Translations under genes and position numbers: made by a program | The notes under the pieces: model-generated | Told to the model about the DNA's origin: nothing | Database searches by the model: none | The model's input: the letters and a program-made list of their open reading frames with translations, nothing else | Assembly (NCBI GenBank): GCA_963708715.1 | Contig: CAVPSU010000001.1 | Coordinates: forward strand, 124,001 to 188,000 | From: DAIOEK01 sp963708715 | GTDB lineage: Bacteria > Chloroflexota > Anaerolineae > Anaerolineales > Anaerolineaceae | Direction of reading: 5' to 3' | Length of the DNA: 64,000 nucleotides | In this document: in pieces, positions 17,619 to 26,438 of the stretch | Numbering within the stretch: position 1 is the first letter of the stretch | Layout: each line of letters begins with the position of its first letter

Positions 17619-19959
17619 GCCCGTTGAGTCTCGCGAAACAAAGACCGCCCAGGAGATACTGGAAAAATATCGAACACAGGTGTTCCTTAGAGCTCAATCC
17701 CTCCACCTGTTAGCTAATTTATTTCCGCTGGATGATATCCTGGTCACTCCTGGGCTCATCCCCCCGCCGGTTCAACTCTCGCCAGATTTTACTGGTGTGC
17801 CCAACAGCCTTGTGCACCACGAACTACCCTATCTTCCAGACTGGGGTGAATTCCTTGCGCCATATTCAGTAAAAGCCATCCCGGTTTCCGAAGTATTAAG
17901 AGGAGGGATGAATATAGCCATAATTGGGCAACCAGGTACAGGGAAAACATTCGCTCTTGCTTCGCTTTGCAGTCTGGTCGCTCGAAAATCTTCTGCCACA
18001 GGTTATCTTAATCAATATATTCCAATCCTCCTGCATGCCAGGGACCTTATTGAATTTCCTCATGCTGAGAACCCACTAGAACAACTGGTTGCAATCACCG
18101 CCAGTTATCATCCTGATCTTTCCCCTGCGAAGTTGGACACGCTTCTACGAGAGAGTTTCAGACAAAATTCGGTGTTGTTATTTATTGATGGGTTTGACGA
18201 ATTGCCTAGAAATTTGATCCAGGAATGCCGGGATGAGATCAGATTACTCACATCCCAGTATCCTGAATTGAAGTTTATCCTCACAGGACCAACTGATTTC
18301 ATGGACGGGTTTATCGCGATGGGTGTATATCCCATGGCGATCAGTCATTGGAATCGGTTACAGAAAAATCAATTTTTAAGAAAACTTACCCAAATGTACT
18401 TTAAGGTCTTCGAAACTGAATTATCGGATGAAGACCGAGATATCCGGCTTCAATCACTCCTGACCTGGGGTATGGATCAGGATGCTGCCCTCGGTGCCCT
18501 TGAAACAACCATTCAAACAATTTGTGCGTTAGCTGGTTTGGATGTCGGAAAAACCTCCTTCGATATTTTACAGAATTATATCAACCAACTTGTTCCGGTT
18601 AGCTCAACGAAAGCCTCTTTGGAAGTGCTCGCCTATCAAACTGTAATCAGCGAAAATCCGATCATCAATAAATATGAGGTCGACCATTATATTCCGGAGT
18701 TAATTCAGACATCAGAGGCGGAGACAGGATCTTCACAACCTCAGACTGCCAAGGCATCCAAAGCCCTTACGCTTGTCTCTAAACGTATGGTATTGCAGCC
18801 GACCAATCATGGAAATGTCATTTTCACTCACCCCGTCTTTCTTGGATTCTTAGCCAGTAATGCTTTGATACGGAATGGGCAATGTCAGGTTGTGTTCAAT
18901 CAACCTGATTGGTCTGCCAGGGAACTTTCATTGAAATATCTCTCTCATATGATCGATATTTCTCAATACATCCAATTAGATCGTATGGATGAGGAAGCTC
19001 CTCTCTATAAGCAGCTTTTTATTACCTCTCATTGGTTACGGGAATGCAAGCAAGGCGCGATTTTTAGACCTCAGATCATGCGCCGGCTAGCTCAAATATT
19101 GAATAATGATAATCAACCATTTACAATCCGCGCAAAAGCAGCTGCGGGATTGGTTTTCGCCAATGAGAAGAATATCATTGGTCTTTTCAAACAATATTGC
19201 GAGGCAAATTCGCCGATCGTAAGACGATTGTCAGCTCTTGCTTGTGGGATTTTGCAGGATCCAACCTGTATTAATACGCTTTCAGAATTATTGGGTGATT
19301 CCGAGGCGCCTGTTCGAAATGCCGCGGCTATGGCTCTTGCAGGATACAAGCACCCACAAGCCAAGGAATTGACAGCTCAGATCCTGTTACAGGCAGATGA
19401 ATCCATGCGTCGGATTGCGGCCGAAATGCTGACCTTAAACCAGGCGGAAGGCATCCAAACGCTGAAAGATGGTGCATCCTATAAAGATATTTTAGTGAGA
19501 CGAGCCAGCGTATATGCTCTCGGTTTAATACCTGAAAAATGGAGCATCGATCTACTAAAAAAGCTCCAGACCGAGGATGGACAGTGGGTGATCCGAAATA
19601 CGGCAGCTCAAATGCTTGAAAATATTTCCAGTATCGATGCCCATATTCCCCGTAAACTTCCAGAACCCTACCTCGCTCCGTGGCTGGTTGCTTATGCCGG
19701 CAGAAATGGGGAAGGAATTTCTCCATCCATATCCCCACTCCCTTTGTTGATCCGTGTCCTTGCCAACGGCAGCGATGATGAAAAGATAGCCGCAATGGAG
19801 TATTTAGGCTGGTCGAGTGAAGAAGGTGTGATAGCTCGATTATATGACGCAGTCTATCAAAGGAATTCCAATGTGAGAGAATATGCGTTGTATACCCTGT
19901 GGAAGATCTCACTCACCGGTGTACATTTTCCTTCGATCAAGAAATTTGGACTAAGCTAA
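17608..19959 (+). CDS. NACHT-type STAND NTPase with HEAT repeats
   Basis: 783 residues from the ATG at 17608 (a longer frame from 17497 lies mostly inside the preceding gene). A short N-terminal region is followed by a NACHT ATPase: Walker A GQPGTGKT at residues 107-114 and Walker B FIDGFDEL at 192-199, the NACHT-style extended Walker B. The C-terminal third (about residues 500-780) is a series of HEAT-like helical repeats with phrases such as ALACGILQDPTCINTLSELL. STAND NTPases are ligand-triggered switches; in bacteria many serve in signalling or antiviral defence. No recognised effector domain is seen at either end. It converges on yggU, overlapping its 3' end by four bases. Confidence 0.82.
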   Translation: MPSKPVESRETKTAQEILEKYRTQVFLRAQSLHLLANLFPLDDILVTPGLIPPPVQLSPDFTGVPNSLVHHELPYLPDWGEFLAPYSVKAIPVSEVLRGGMNIAIIGQPGTGKTFALASLCSLVARKSSATGYLNQYIPILLHARDLIEFPHAENPLEQLVAITASYHPDLSPAKLDTLLRESFRQNSVLLFIDGFDELPRNLIQECRDEIRLLTSQYPELKFILTGPTDFMDGFIAMGVYPMAISHWNRLQKNQFLRKLTQMYFKVFETELSDEDRDIRLQSLLTWGMDQDAALGALETTIQTICALAGLDVGKTSFDILQNYINQLVPVSSTKASLEVLAYQTVISENPIINKYEVDHYIPELIQTSEAETGSSQPQTAKASKALTLVSKRMVLQPTNHGNVIFTHPVFLGFLASNALIRNGQCQVVFNQPDWSARELSLKYLSHMIDISQYIQLDRMDEEAPLYKQLFITSHWLRECKQGAIFRPQIMRRLAQILNNDNQPFTIRAKAAAGLVFANEKNIIGLFKQYCEANSPIVRRLSALACGILQDPTCINTLSELLGDSEAPVRNAAAMALAGYKHPQAKELTAQILLQADESMRRIAAEMLTLNQAEGIQTLKDGASYKDILVRRASVYALGLIPEKWSIDLLKKLQTEDGQWVIRNTAAQMLENISSIDAHIPRKLPEPYLAPWLVAYAGRNGEGISPSISPLPLLIRVLANGSDDEKIAAMEYLGWSSEEGVIARLYDAVYQRNSNVREYALYTLWKISLTGVHFPSIKKFGLS

Positions 19960-20240
19960 TCTGGAATTTGCGCAAGAATTATTTGATGCGCAGCTGATTC
20001 GGATATTCCCTCTATCCGGATAACCTTATCGCGGTTGGATTCCCCCTGTACCAGGTCAAAGCGTGTTTCAGGGATGTCAAATATTTGATGTAAAAATCGA
20101 AATAGCGCTTTATTCGCTTTCCCTTCGAGTGGAGGTGCTTGCAATTTAATTTTTATCCTTCCATCTGAAAGAATCCCAACAATCTGGTTTTTTTGAGAAT
20201 TCGGTTGTACCCGGATATGAAGAAGGGTATTTTCACTCAT
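19956..20240 (-). CDS. yggU: DUF167/YggU family protein
   Basis: 94 residues with the family pattern LHIRVQPNSQKNQIVGI at the start and KIKLQAPPLEGKANKALFRF in the middle. DUF167 proteins are small alpha/beta proteins of unknown biochemical role, commonly linked to yggS and yggT as here. The start overlaps the yggT stop by four bases, and the stop overlaps the converging NACHT gene. Confidence 0.9.
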   Translation of the reverse strand: MSENTLLHIRVQPNSQKNQIVGILSDGRIKIKLQAPPLEGKANKALFRFLHQIFDIPETRFDLVQGESNRDKVIRIEGISESAAHQIILAQIPD

Positions 20241-20506
20241 GGGATCTGAAATAATACTGTCGCGAGGAGCGATCCCAGAAGTTGAACTAATAGGAGCAAA
20301 ACCAGCGGGCTCAGGTCTAAAATCCCGAGCGGCGGGACTACTCTGCGGATCGGTAGTAATAATGGATTGACCAGACTATCCAGAAATTCACGAACCCGGT
20401 GATAAGGAGGAAGGATATAACTTAATACCACATCCACGACGATTACCAATATATAAACCTGAACTAGTATTTGCACGAGCCGTCCTAGAAAAAATCCCAT
20501 ATTCAC
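20237..20506 (-). CDS. yggT: YggT family membrane protein
   Basis: 89 residues with two hydrophobic segments flanking a loop with VREFLDSLVNPLLLPIRRVV, the YggT signature region. YggT proteins are implicated in osmotic homeostasis and, near divisomal genes, in cell-shape control; the mechanism is unknown. It begins immediately after the yggS stop and overlaps yggU by four bases, forming the conserved yggS-yggT-yggU order. Confidence 0.9.
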   Translation of the reverse strand: MNMGFFLGRLVQILVQVYILVIVVDVVLSYILPPYHRVREFLDSLVNPLLLPIRRVVPPLGILDLSPLVLLLLVQLLGSLLATVLFQIP

Positions 20507-21226
20507 CTAACTCCTTTTTCCAAATAAAGCTGTTCCGATTCTAACCATTGTGGCACCTTCTTGAATGGCTATTTGATAATCCAAACTGGTGCCCATTGAT
20601 AGTTGATCTACTTTCTGGTCCGGGTAGCGCATTTTGAGTGTATCCAAAAATTCTCGTCCTTGAATAAAGTATCTTCTTGAATCTTCTGGAACATCGGAAA
20701 TGGGCGGCATGATCATGATGCCCCGCCAGATCAAATTTGACATCCTGAGAATGCCATCCAAATCCGACCACAGTAGTGCCCGATCCGATTCAGTATGAAT
20801 TAGATATCCCGATTTATTCGGTTCGACACCGATATTGATTTCGACCAAAAAGGATAGGATCTTCTGTTCAACACTTAACTGGTCTTGGAATTTTCTGGCT
20901 AATTTGAGAGAATCCAGGGTTTGAAGGAAATCAAAATAGTGGGCGACCAGACCTGCTTTTCGCGATTGGACATGCCCCACCATATGCCAGGAAACATAGA
21001 TCCCAGCTAACTTTTCCTTTTTCCCCGCTCCCTCTTCAGGATAGTTTTCCCCCAGGATCTTTCCACCCGCGTTAAGGTAAGCATATATCTTTTCGAGTGA
21101 TTGTTTTTTACTCACCGCAATCAATTCGACATCCGACAACTTCCGACCGCTCTTACGAGCAGAGTGATCCATAGTATCCAAGATTTCATGGTAATTCTGC
21201 TTTATGTCAGACAAGAGATCGATCAA
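20507..21226 (-). CDS. yggS: YggS/PROSC family PLP homeostasis protein
   Basis: 239-residue cytoplasmic PLP-binding TIM-barrel protein with no known catalytic turnover, which buffers pyridoxal phosphate. The PLP lysine lies in LIAVSKKQS near residue 40, and the C-terminal phosphate-binding region reads LSMGTSLDYQIAIQEGATMVRIGTALFG split over residues 210-236. The region around GENYPEE replaces the usual GENYVQE motif. It follows the pgeF stop by two bases. Confidence 0.93.
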   Translation of the reverse strand: MIDLLSDIKQNYHEILDTMDHSARKSGRKLSDVELIAVSKKQSLEKIYAYLNAGGKILGENYPEEGAGKKEKLAGIYVSWHMVGHVQSRKAGLVAHYFDFLQTLDSLKLARKFQDQLSVEQKILSFLVEINIGVEPNKSGYLIHTESDRALLWSDLDGILRMSNLIWRGIMIMPPISDVPEDSRRYFIQGREFLDTLKMRYPDQKVDQLSMGTSLDYQIAIQEGATMVRIGTALFGKRS

Positions 21227-21228
21227 AG

Positions 21229-22029
21229 CTAGTCCTCTTCCCTTTTGGATAATCTGATCAGTGCGCCAAAACGACCAGTCCTTCCTCTTTCTTTACGGTG
21301 GGAATACCAGTCCTGGTTTTGACAAACTGTGCATAATCCTGCCAGTTCTAAGTTTTTCACCCCTGCCTGCTCTAATAATAGCTGATTAGCTTTCCACAGA
21401 TCTAAGTGTGATTGCTCATGATCTTTATAAAAAATTTCTTGTTCCCATTGGGGATGTAGTTTTCTAAATAAGTCTACAACATCTTCACCCACCGGATAAT
21501 GCTTCTGGCAGATCGAAGGACCAATGGCGCTAATGATATCACCGGGGATGCTTCCGAATTCTTTTTGCATTGAACGGATCAATTCGCCTGCTACATCTTT
21601 GCTGGTTCCTATCCATCCAGCGTGTGCCATTCCAACAGCATGATGTATGGGGTCATATGCCATAATTGGTACACAGTCCGCGAATCTCATCAGTAAGGTC
21701 AATCCAGGTGTATTGGAGATGATGATATCCGCTTTCAGGTGTTCCTCATCCATTCCGCGTGGTTTTGTTGCAAGGATATAATCTGCACTGTGAACTTGCC
21801 AGACATCGTAAACTGTATCATATGGAATATCGACCGAATGTAGCAACCTTTTTTTGTTTTCCCGTGTATTTTGGATCGAATCACCAACAGTTCCACCGAT
21901 ATTGAGGCTACTCCACGGCTCTGGTGAAACTCCGCCATGCCTGGTAAAAATGCCATGTTGAATGGGGAAAGTAATCAGGTTGTCGAATTCAATCCACTTA
22001 ATATCTTCAAACGAATGAAATCCCATCAC
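21229..22029 (-). CDS. pgeF: multicopper-oxidase-fold purine nucleoside phosphorylase, YfiH/LACC1 family
   Basis: 266 residues. Family hallmarks are present: GVSPEPWSSLNIG near residue 35, VWQVHSADY (zinc-ligand His), FADCVPIMAYD (zinc-ligand Cys), and AHAGWIGT (second His), followed by GPSICQKHYPVG. Members have purine nucleoside phosphorylase and adenosine deaminase activity, and the E. coli homologue edits peptidoglycan precursors, which would suit an envelope operon. The start overlaps the upstream stop by four bases. Confidence 0.92.
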   Translation of the reverse strand: MMGFHSFEDIKWIEFDNLITFPIQHGIFTRHGGVSPEPWSSLNIGGTVGDSIQNTRENKKRLLHSVDIPYDTVYDVWQVHSADYILATKPRGMDEEHLKADIIISNTPGLTLLMRFADCVPIMAYDPIHHAVGMAHAGWIGTSKDVAGELIRSMQKEFGSIPGDIISAIGPSICQKHYPVGEDVVDLFRKLHPQWEQEIFYKDHEQSHLDLWKANQLLLEQAGVKNLELAGLCTVCQNQDWYSHRKERGRTGRFGALIRLSKREED

Positions 22030-23009
22030 AGATTTACCTGGTTTACTGCAAATTTTTTCGCAAGTGACTTCCGACTATCACGCATAGTCTGTTCAATCAA
22101 AGGGTAACCATACCAGGCTGTACTGATTCCGAAAAGTAATCCGGTAATTGTTCTTAATAAAGGTGTACTCTCGCGGATGGGAAGCCAGGAAATCGTATTT
22201 TCCAATAAACCGGGTAATTGGGATACTCCATCCAATCCCATCGGTAAAATCCCAAGTACAACCCAGGCGTACCACGGAATCGATCGAAGTCGATTCCCTG
22301 TCAGTGAGAAGAGTAGACCGAAAAGAAGGATGCCGCCGTAGATGGCAACATCCCTTTCGCAGAGAGCAACTTTATACCCGAGAACGGTATTCCCCAGGAA
22401 ATTGCGGGATCCCCAAATATCAGAGCTCTGCATACCTGTTGCCTGTTCGAAAGACAACCCCGATTGTGCTGCCAATTCACGAGGATATGCCGCTTGTTCT
22501 CCATATAGGAACCAGGATCTGAACGCCAACTGATGGCAGAGTGGGCTATAAATTTTATAGATGATGGTTGCGGGTAAGGTCGCACCTGCCCGGTTGAGAA
22601 CAGGCGCCAGAAATGGTAATCCAACAAAAATAAATAACAATGAATTAAATAAGATCATATAATTTCGGGTGAGCCAGTAAGAAAATTTATCAGAACCGCT
22701 AATGGCGGACCCTCGATTTATTTTTTTCTGATAGACCAAGTCTCCACTATCAGTAAGAGATTTTTGACGATCTTGAGCGGCACCAAGAGTCATTTTTATA
22801 TCTGCAATCGTAAATGGAGTAAATAGATGGTAGGGTCCGACCTCTAAAACTGGAGTTCTCCCGATATAGCCTTGATATATATCCTGCTCTTCATCGATAT
22901 CAATTGTTACCAGGTTATGCGGATATTCGTTTTGGATATCAGCCAACCATCCGGTAATTTCTGCCAATGACGAATCATTTTTAGATGTATATACTACGAC
23001 ATTAACCAT
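22026..23009 (-). CDS. glutaredoxin-like domain without CxxC fused to DUF2085 membrane domain
   Basis: 327 residues. The first 80 resemble a glutaredoxin/thioredoxin-like fold (VVVYTSKNDSSLAE, then a cis-proline-type segment GRTPVLEVGPY), but the position where CxxC is expected reads NDSS, so the domain should not be redox active. From about residue 115 it is a five- or six-helix DUF2085 membrane domain with YSPLCHQLAFRSWFLYGEQ and VALCERDVAIYGGI, whose Cys and His residues are family-conserved. The function of DUF2085 is unknown. It lies between ccdA and pgeF with a 21-base gap to ccdA, suggesting a role near thiol or metal handling; that is inference. Confidence 0.8.
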   Translation of the reverse strand: MVNVVVYTSKNDSSLAEITGWLADIQNEYPHNLVTIDIDEEQDIYQGYIGRTPVLEVGPYHLFTPFTIADIKMTLGAAQDRQKSLTDSGDLVYQKKINRGSAISGSDKFSYWLTRNYMILFNSLLFIFVGLPFLAPVLNRAGATLPATIIYKIYSPLCHQLAFRSWFLYGEQAAYPRELAAQSGLSFEQATGMQSSDIWGSRNFLGNTVLGYKVALCERDVAIYGGILLFGLLFSLTGNRLRSIPWYAWVVLGILPMGLDGVSQLPGLLENTISWLPIRESTPLLRTITGLLFGISTAWYGYPLIEQTMRDSRKSLAKKFAVNQVNL

Positions 23010-23030
23010 TTTTAACGCCCAATCTCTGAT

Positions 23031-23744
23031 CTAAAGACCTATATTGAATGGTAAACCGAACCTGGCTAATTTTTCAAAAACACCAGCCAGTAACAAAATC
23101 CCAACTATGATAAGAACAATTCCCATCGCCACTTCGATCCAATGAAGTACCCGTGCGTATTTTCGCAGAATATGGGTCACCCAGCCTATTCCTATAGCCG
23201 CAAGCAAAAACGGAATCGCCATCCCTGCTGAGTAGACGGCAAGCAGTACAAATCCTTGTTGAAGATTTCCCCCGTTAAGAGCCAAGGCAAGGATTGCTCC
23301 GAGGACTGGTCCTACACACGGAGACCAGCCGGCAGAAAAGAAAATTCCCAGTAGAAAGGAAGATATCAGTCCGCGGCTGTGATCTACCTGTGTGTGCGGG
23401 CGAAGGTCATACTCTAAAAATGGAAACCGGTAAACTCCGGTCATATGGATACCAAAGAGGATGATCACCACACCACCAATTTTCGCCAGAATTCCTTTTA
23501 TGGAATAAAGAAATCCGCCAAGGGCGGAAACGGCTAATCCAAGCAGGATGAAGATAATACTAAATCCTAGAACAAAAGCAATCCCATGCGCAAAAGTAAG
23601 CCATGACGATTGCTTTTCTCCTCTGGATGCTTCGAGCGATCTTCCGCTTAAGTATCCAATATAAGCTGGAACCAATGAGAAAACACAGGGTGATAAAAAT
23701 GAAACCAAACCTGCCAGTAAAGCCAGACCAATGGTGACTGTCAT
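23031..23744 (-). CDS. ccdA: CcdA-type thiol-disulfide transporter
   Basis: 237 residues with six membrane helices. The two redox cysteines are in the expected places: FLSPCVFSLVPAYIGYL in the first helix (about residue 20) and SAGWSPCVGPVLGAILA in the fourth (about residue 142). CcdA passes reducing power from cytoplasmic thioredoxin to extracytoplasmic thiols, for cytochrome c maturation or other surface thiol proteins. No cytochrome genes lie nearby. It follows the L,D-transpeptidase stop by nine bases in the same operon. Confidence 0.93.
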   Translation of the reverse strand: MTVTIGLALLAGLVSFLSPCVFSLVPAYIGYLSGRSLEASRGEKQSSWLTFAHGIAFVLGFSIIFILLGLAVSALGGFLYSIKGILAKIGGVVIILFGIHMTGVYRFPFLEYDLRPHTQVDHSRGLISSFLLGIFFSAGWSPCVGPVLGAILALALNGGNLQQGFVLLAVYSAGMAIPFLLAAIGIGWVTHILRKYARVLHWIEVAMGIVLIIVGILLLAGVFEKLARFGLPFNIGL

Positions 23745-23753
23745 GCAACGCCT

Positions 23754-24848
23754 TTACGATTCAACAACAACAATTCTCGAAGATCCACTCTTCCAGTCGT
23801 TCCAGGTTAGATCGCCTGGATCATAAGGGACGACAGGAGTTGTCCATCGCCATACGAATCTGGCATCTTCCGGAAGGCAATTAACGCAGCCATGCGATCG
23901 GGCAAATCCATATTCATTGTGCCAATAAGAGGTGTGAATGGCTGCACCGGTTGTGGTGAAAAGAGATGTCCATGCAATAGCCGGCGTATCGAATGCCTCC
24001 CCCGTCCCACCACCTGCGCTCATATGGAGGGAGAAAAGCTTGCGCCAGATTGGGTGATCACCCGGAGGAGTTGCCCATCCTTTTGATAGCAGTGGTCCGG
24101 TCGAGACTCTGCAAAAGTGGACTTCCCGGTCGTTTTCAAAACACGATAGTGTCTGACGAGCCAGGTTTACAACTACCTTTTTATTTTCCACGTCCGGAGA
24201 GATCGGCGTGACCTCTTCAGGTGTAATTGGCTTGCAGGCTTCCGCAGGTGTCCAATAATACTCTTCAGCAGCTCCAAATCGCTGGGTCAACAGATATTGA
24301 ACCTGGTTGGATTCATCTGTTCGGATCTGGCTTGCCCAAAATACCTGTCCATAATACAACCGTGGAGTTAAAGCATGTTGGAGCCAGTACGTTCCCGGTG
24401 GACCTTGTTTGATAATATCCACTTTAGGTACTGTGATCTCTACCCACATGCCCGGGCTTGCACCATAGGAAGGTAATTCCGTCAGCGGCTTATTTCTTAT
24501 GTCCTTAACAGGTTGGACCAAACCGGCATAAACATAACCGCCTTCAGTCTCAACCCAACGTTGATTGATCGAATTCAGGTCTAATTTGCTTGCTGCAGTC
24601 GTGTGATACCAGGGAATGACATCGTCCCGAATTACAGAACCAACTGTTTGACTATTCAAATCTGGCTTGGACTTCAGATCGAACCATGCGCCTTCCCCGC
24701 CGGCACATATGCGGCCAATCTTCTGGTCTGTCTGTGATGGTTGCATAGTTGTACGCCAATCCATCTGATTTAATACGACTGAACCAGCTGCCATTGTTAT
24801 GGATTTTGAGAGGAAATCCCGTCTACTTATTAGATATTTTTTATCCAT
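23754..24848 (-). CDS. L,D-transpeptidase (YkuD) with Tat-type signal
   Basis: 364 residues from the ATG at 24848; a longer frame starts at a TTG that is actually the -35 box. The N-terminus has a twin-arginine motif SRRDFLSKS followed by a short hydrophobic core, so Tat export is predicted. A central region with SH3-like repeats precedes a YkuD catalytic domain with HTSYWHNEYG and the nucleophile motif SHGCVNC, where Cys321 is the catalytic residue. Such enzymes cross-link peptidoglycan stems or attach proteins. The gene heads an operon running through ccdA to yggU. A Tat-exported L,D-transpeptidase is unusual, since most use the Sec route. Confidence 0.88.
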   Translation of the reverse strand: MDKKYLISRRDFLSKSITMAAGSVVLNQMDWRTTMQPSQTDQKIGRICAGGEGAWFDLKSKPDLNSQTVGSVIRDDVIPWYHTTAASKLDLNSINQRWVETEGGYVYAGLVQPVKDIRNKPLTELPSYGASPGMWVEITVPKVDIIKQGPPGTYWLQHALTPRLYYGQVFWASQIRTDESNQVQYLLTQRFGAAEEYYWTPAEACKPITPEEVTPISPDVENKKVVVNLARQTLSCFENDREVHFCRVSTGPLLSKGWATPPGDHPIWRKLFSLHMSAGGGTGEAFDTPAIAWTSLFTTTGAAIHTSYWHNEYGFARSHGCVNCLPEDARFVWRWTTPVVPYDPGDLTWNDWKSGSSRIVVVES

Positions 24849-24858
24849 ATTGGTATAT

Positions 24859-24887
24859 ACGATACTCTGCCCGAGTATCCTTGTCAA
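24859..24887 (-). promoter_or_regulatory. sigma-70-type promoter for the L,D-transpeptidase operon
   Basis: Minus strand: perfect -35 TTGACA (24887-24882), 17-base spacer, weaker -10 TATCGT (24864-24859), then ten bases to the ATG at 24848. No ribosome-binding site lies between. The -35 box overlaps the last codons of the upstream ammonia-lyase gene. Confidence 0.5.
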
Positions 24888-26428
24888 CCTTTGTTAATTA
24901 CATGTAATAATTCATTGGTTATTATTAGGCGTTCGACCTGGTCGATCTCTCTTCCCCAGCAGCGATCATCTGCCTGATAAGGCACATGACTTCTAACTAG
25001 ATCGAAAACTCGTTGGATAGGGTCACTCATTGTCCGGTCAGGTGATTTACGTAGACGCAGATCCATAGCCCGGGCGGCTGAATAAATCTCGATTGCAATG
25101 ATTTTCCGGACGTTCACCAGAATCTGATATGCATGCCTTGCGGCAGTCATAGAATTCGCATTATGGTCTTCCTGCTCCCCGGAGGTAGGCAATGAATGGA
25201 CAGAATCGGGAGTTGCCAGAGTTTGATTTTCCAATACCAAAGACGCTGCTGTATACTGGGGCATCATCAATCCTGAATTCAATCCGGCAGCCTGGTTATT
25301 ATCCACCAACATATTCGGTAATCCACCGTTCAGCGTTCCATCGGTCAATCTAAAAATCCGTCTCTCAGAGATCGCACCTACCTCGGCAAGAGCAATTCCA
25401 AGATAGTCCATCACCAAACCAACAGGTTCACCATGGAAATTCCCCCCGGAGAGTGCAACCCCCTGTTCAAATAATAAAGGGTTATCTGTTGCGGCATTGA
25501 TCTCTTTTTCCAATATCGATTGGATAAAAACCAGTGTCTCCCAGGCAGCACCCTGCACTTGTGGAGCACAACGTAGACTATAAGCATCCTGGACGCGTCC
25601 GGCAGCATCGATCAACGTGCTTCCCTGCGTGAGTTGCCGAATTTTACTCGCAATGTGAATCTGACCTGCCTGTCCTCGTGCCAGATGAATCCGTTCGTCG
25701 AATGCGTTCGAACACCCTTCCAGTACTTCCAGAGTCAAAGATAGAGAGAGGTTGGCCATCTCAAGCAAATTTATTGCATCACTGATAGCCAGGGCGCCGA
25801 TCGCGGCAGAAAAAGTTGCCCCGTTGTTCAGTCCCAGCCCTTCCTTCGGACCGAGGATGATCCTTTTCAAGCCTGCTTTTTCCATTGCTTTTTTGCCAGT
25901 CATCAAATCACCCTGGACCCACGCGAACCCGGAATCTTCCTCACAATCTTCCAGGTCTGTCGTCAGAACAAGTGCCATATGTGAGAGCGGACCCAGGTCT
26001 CCAGAAGAACCCATCGATCCTTGTTGTGGAACGACAGGGACGACATCTTTGTTTAACATGTCGCAGAGCGTTTCCACCAGGATGGGTCTGACACCCGAGT
26101 ATCCTTTTGCCAGTGTATTTGCTCTTACAAGCATGGCGGCTCGGACAACGTCAACAGATAAAGGATCACCGGTAGCAACAGAATGACTCAGAATCAAATT
26201 TCGACTCAATTTTGCACAATCGGTTGGTGAAATTCGCTGGTCTGAGAAGATTCCAAAACCAGTATTGATCCCATATACGGGTTCATGATTCCTGGATATT
26301 TCTTCCACCCACCCCCAACTCTGGAGCATTCGCAGCCGGGCTTCCCCATCCAATTGGACATGTTCGCCGTGTCTGGCGACCCGGACGATCTCATCAAGAG
26401 ATAATGAATTGCCATTGATGGATATCAT
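24884..26428 (-). CDS. hutH: histidine/aromatic amino acid ammonia-lyase
   Basis: 514 residues from the ATG at 26428, which has AGGAG five bases upstream (a GTG two codons earlier overlaps that site). MIO-dependent ammonia-lyase family: VYGINTGFGIF near residue 55, the MIO region GSMGSSGDLGPLSHMAL, NGATFS, and QEDHNANSMTAA near the C-terminus. The MIO tripeptide is Ser-Ser-Gly (residues 141-143) instead of the usual Ala-Ser-Gly. It would convert histidine to urocanate if a true HAL. No hutU, hutI or hutG lies nearby, so it may serve a different aromatic substrate or simply be dispersed. Length fits HAL (about 500-515). Confidence 0.85.
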   Translation of the reverse strand: MISINGNSLSLDEIVRVARHGEHVQLDGEARLRMLQSWGWVEEISRNHEPVYGINTGFGIFSDQRISPTDCAKLSRNLILSHSVATGDPLSVDVVRAAMLVRANTLAKGYSGVRPILVETLCDMLNKDVVPVVPQQGSMGSSGDLGPLSHMALVLTTDLEDCEEDSGFAWVQGDLMTGKKAMEKAGLKRIILGPKEGLGLNNGATFSAAIGALAISDAINLLEMANLSLSLTLEVLEGCSNAFDERIHLARGQAGQIHIASKIRQLTQGSTLIDAAGRVQDAYSLRCAPQVQGAAWETLVFIQSILEKEINAATDNPLLFEQGVALSGGNFHGEPVGLVMDYLGIALAEVGAISERRIFRLTDGTLNGGLPNMLVDNNQAAGLNSGLMMPQYTAASLVLENQTLATPDSVHSLPTSGEQEDHNANSMTAARHAYQILVNVRKIIAIEIYSAARAMDLRLRKSPDRTMSDPIQRVFDLVRSHVPYQADDRCWGREIDQVERLIITNELLHVINKG

Positions 26429-26438
26429 CAGCACTCCT

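Noticed and set aside
19328..19912. 194-codon open frame on the minus strand
   Set aside because: It is opposite the NACHT-HEAT coding region, rich in His, Ser and Arg with no recognisable domain: an antisense shadow.
25752..26186. 144-codon open frame on the plus strand
   Set aside because: It is antisense to the ammonia-lyase and has the composition expected of a shadow frame.
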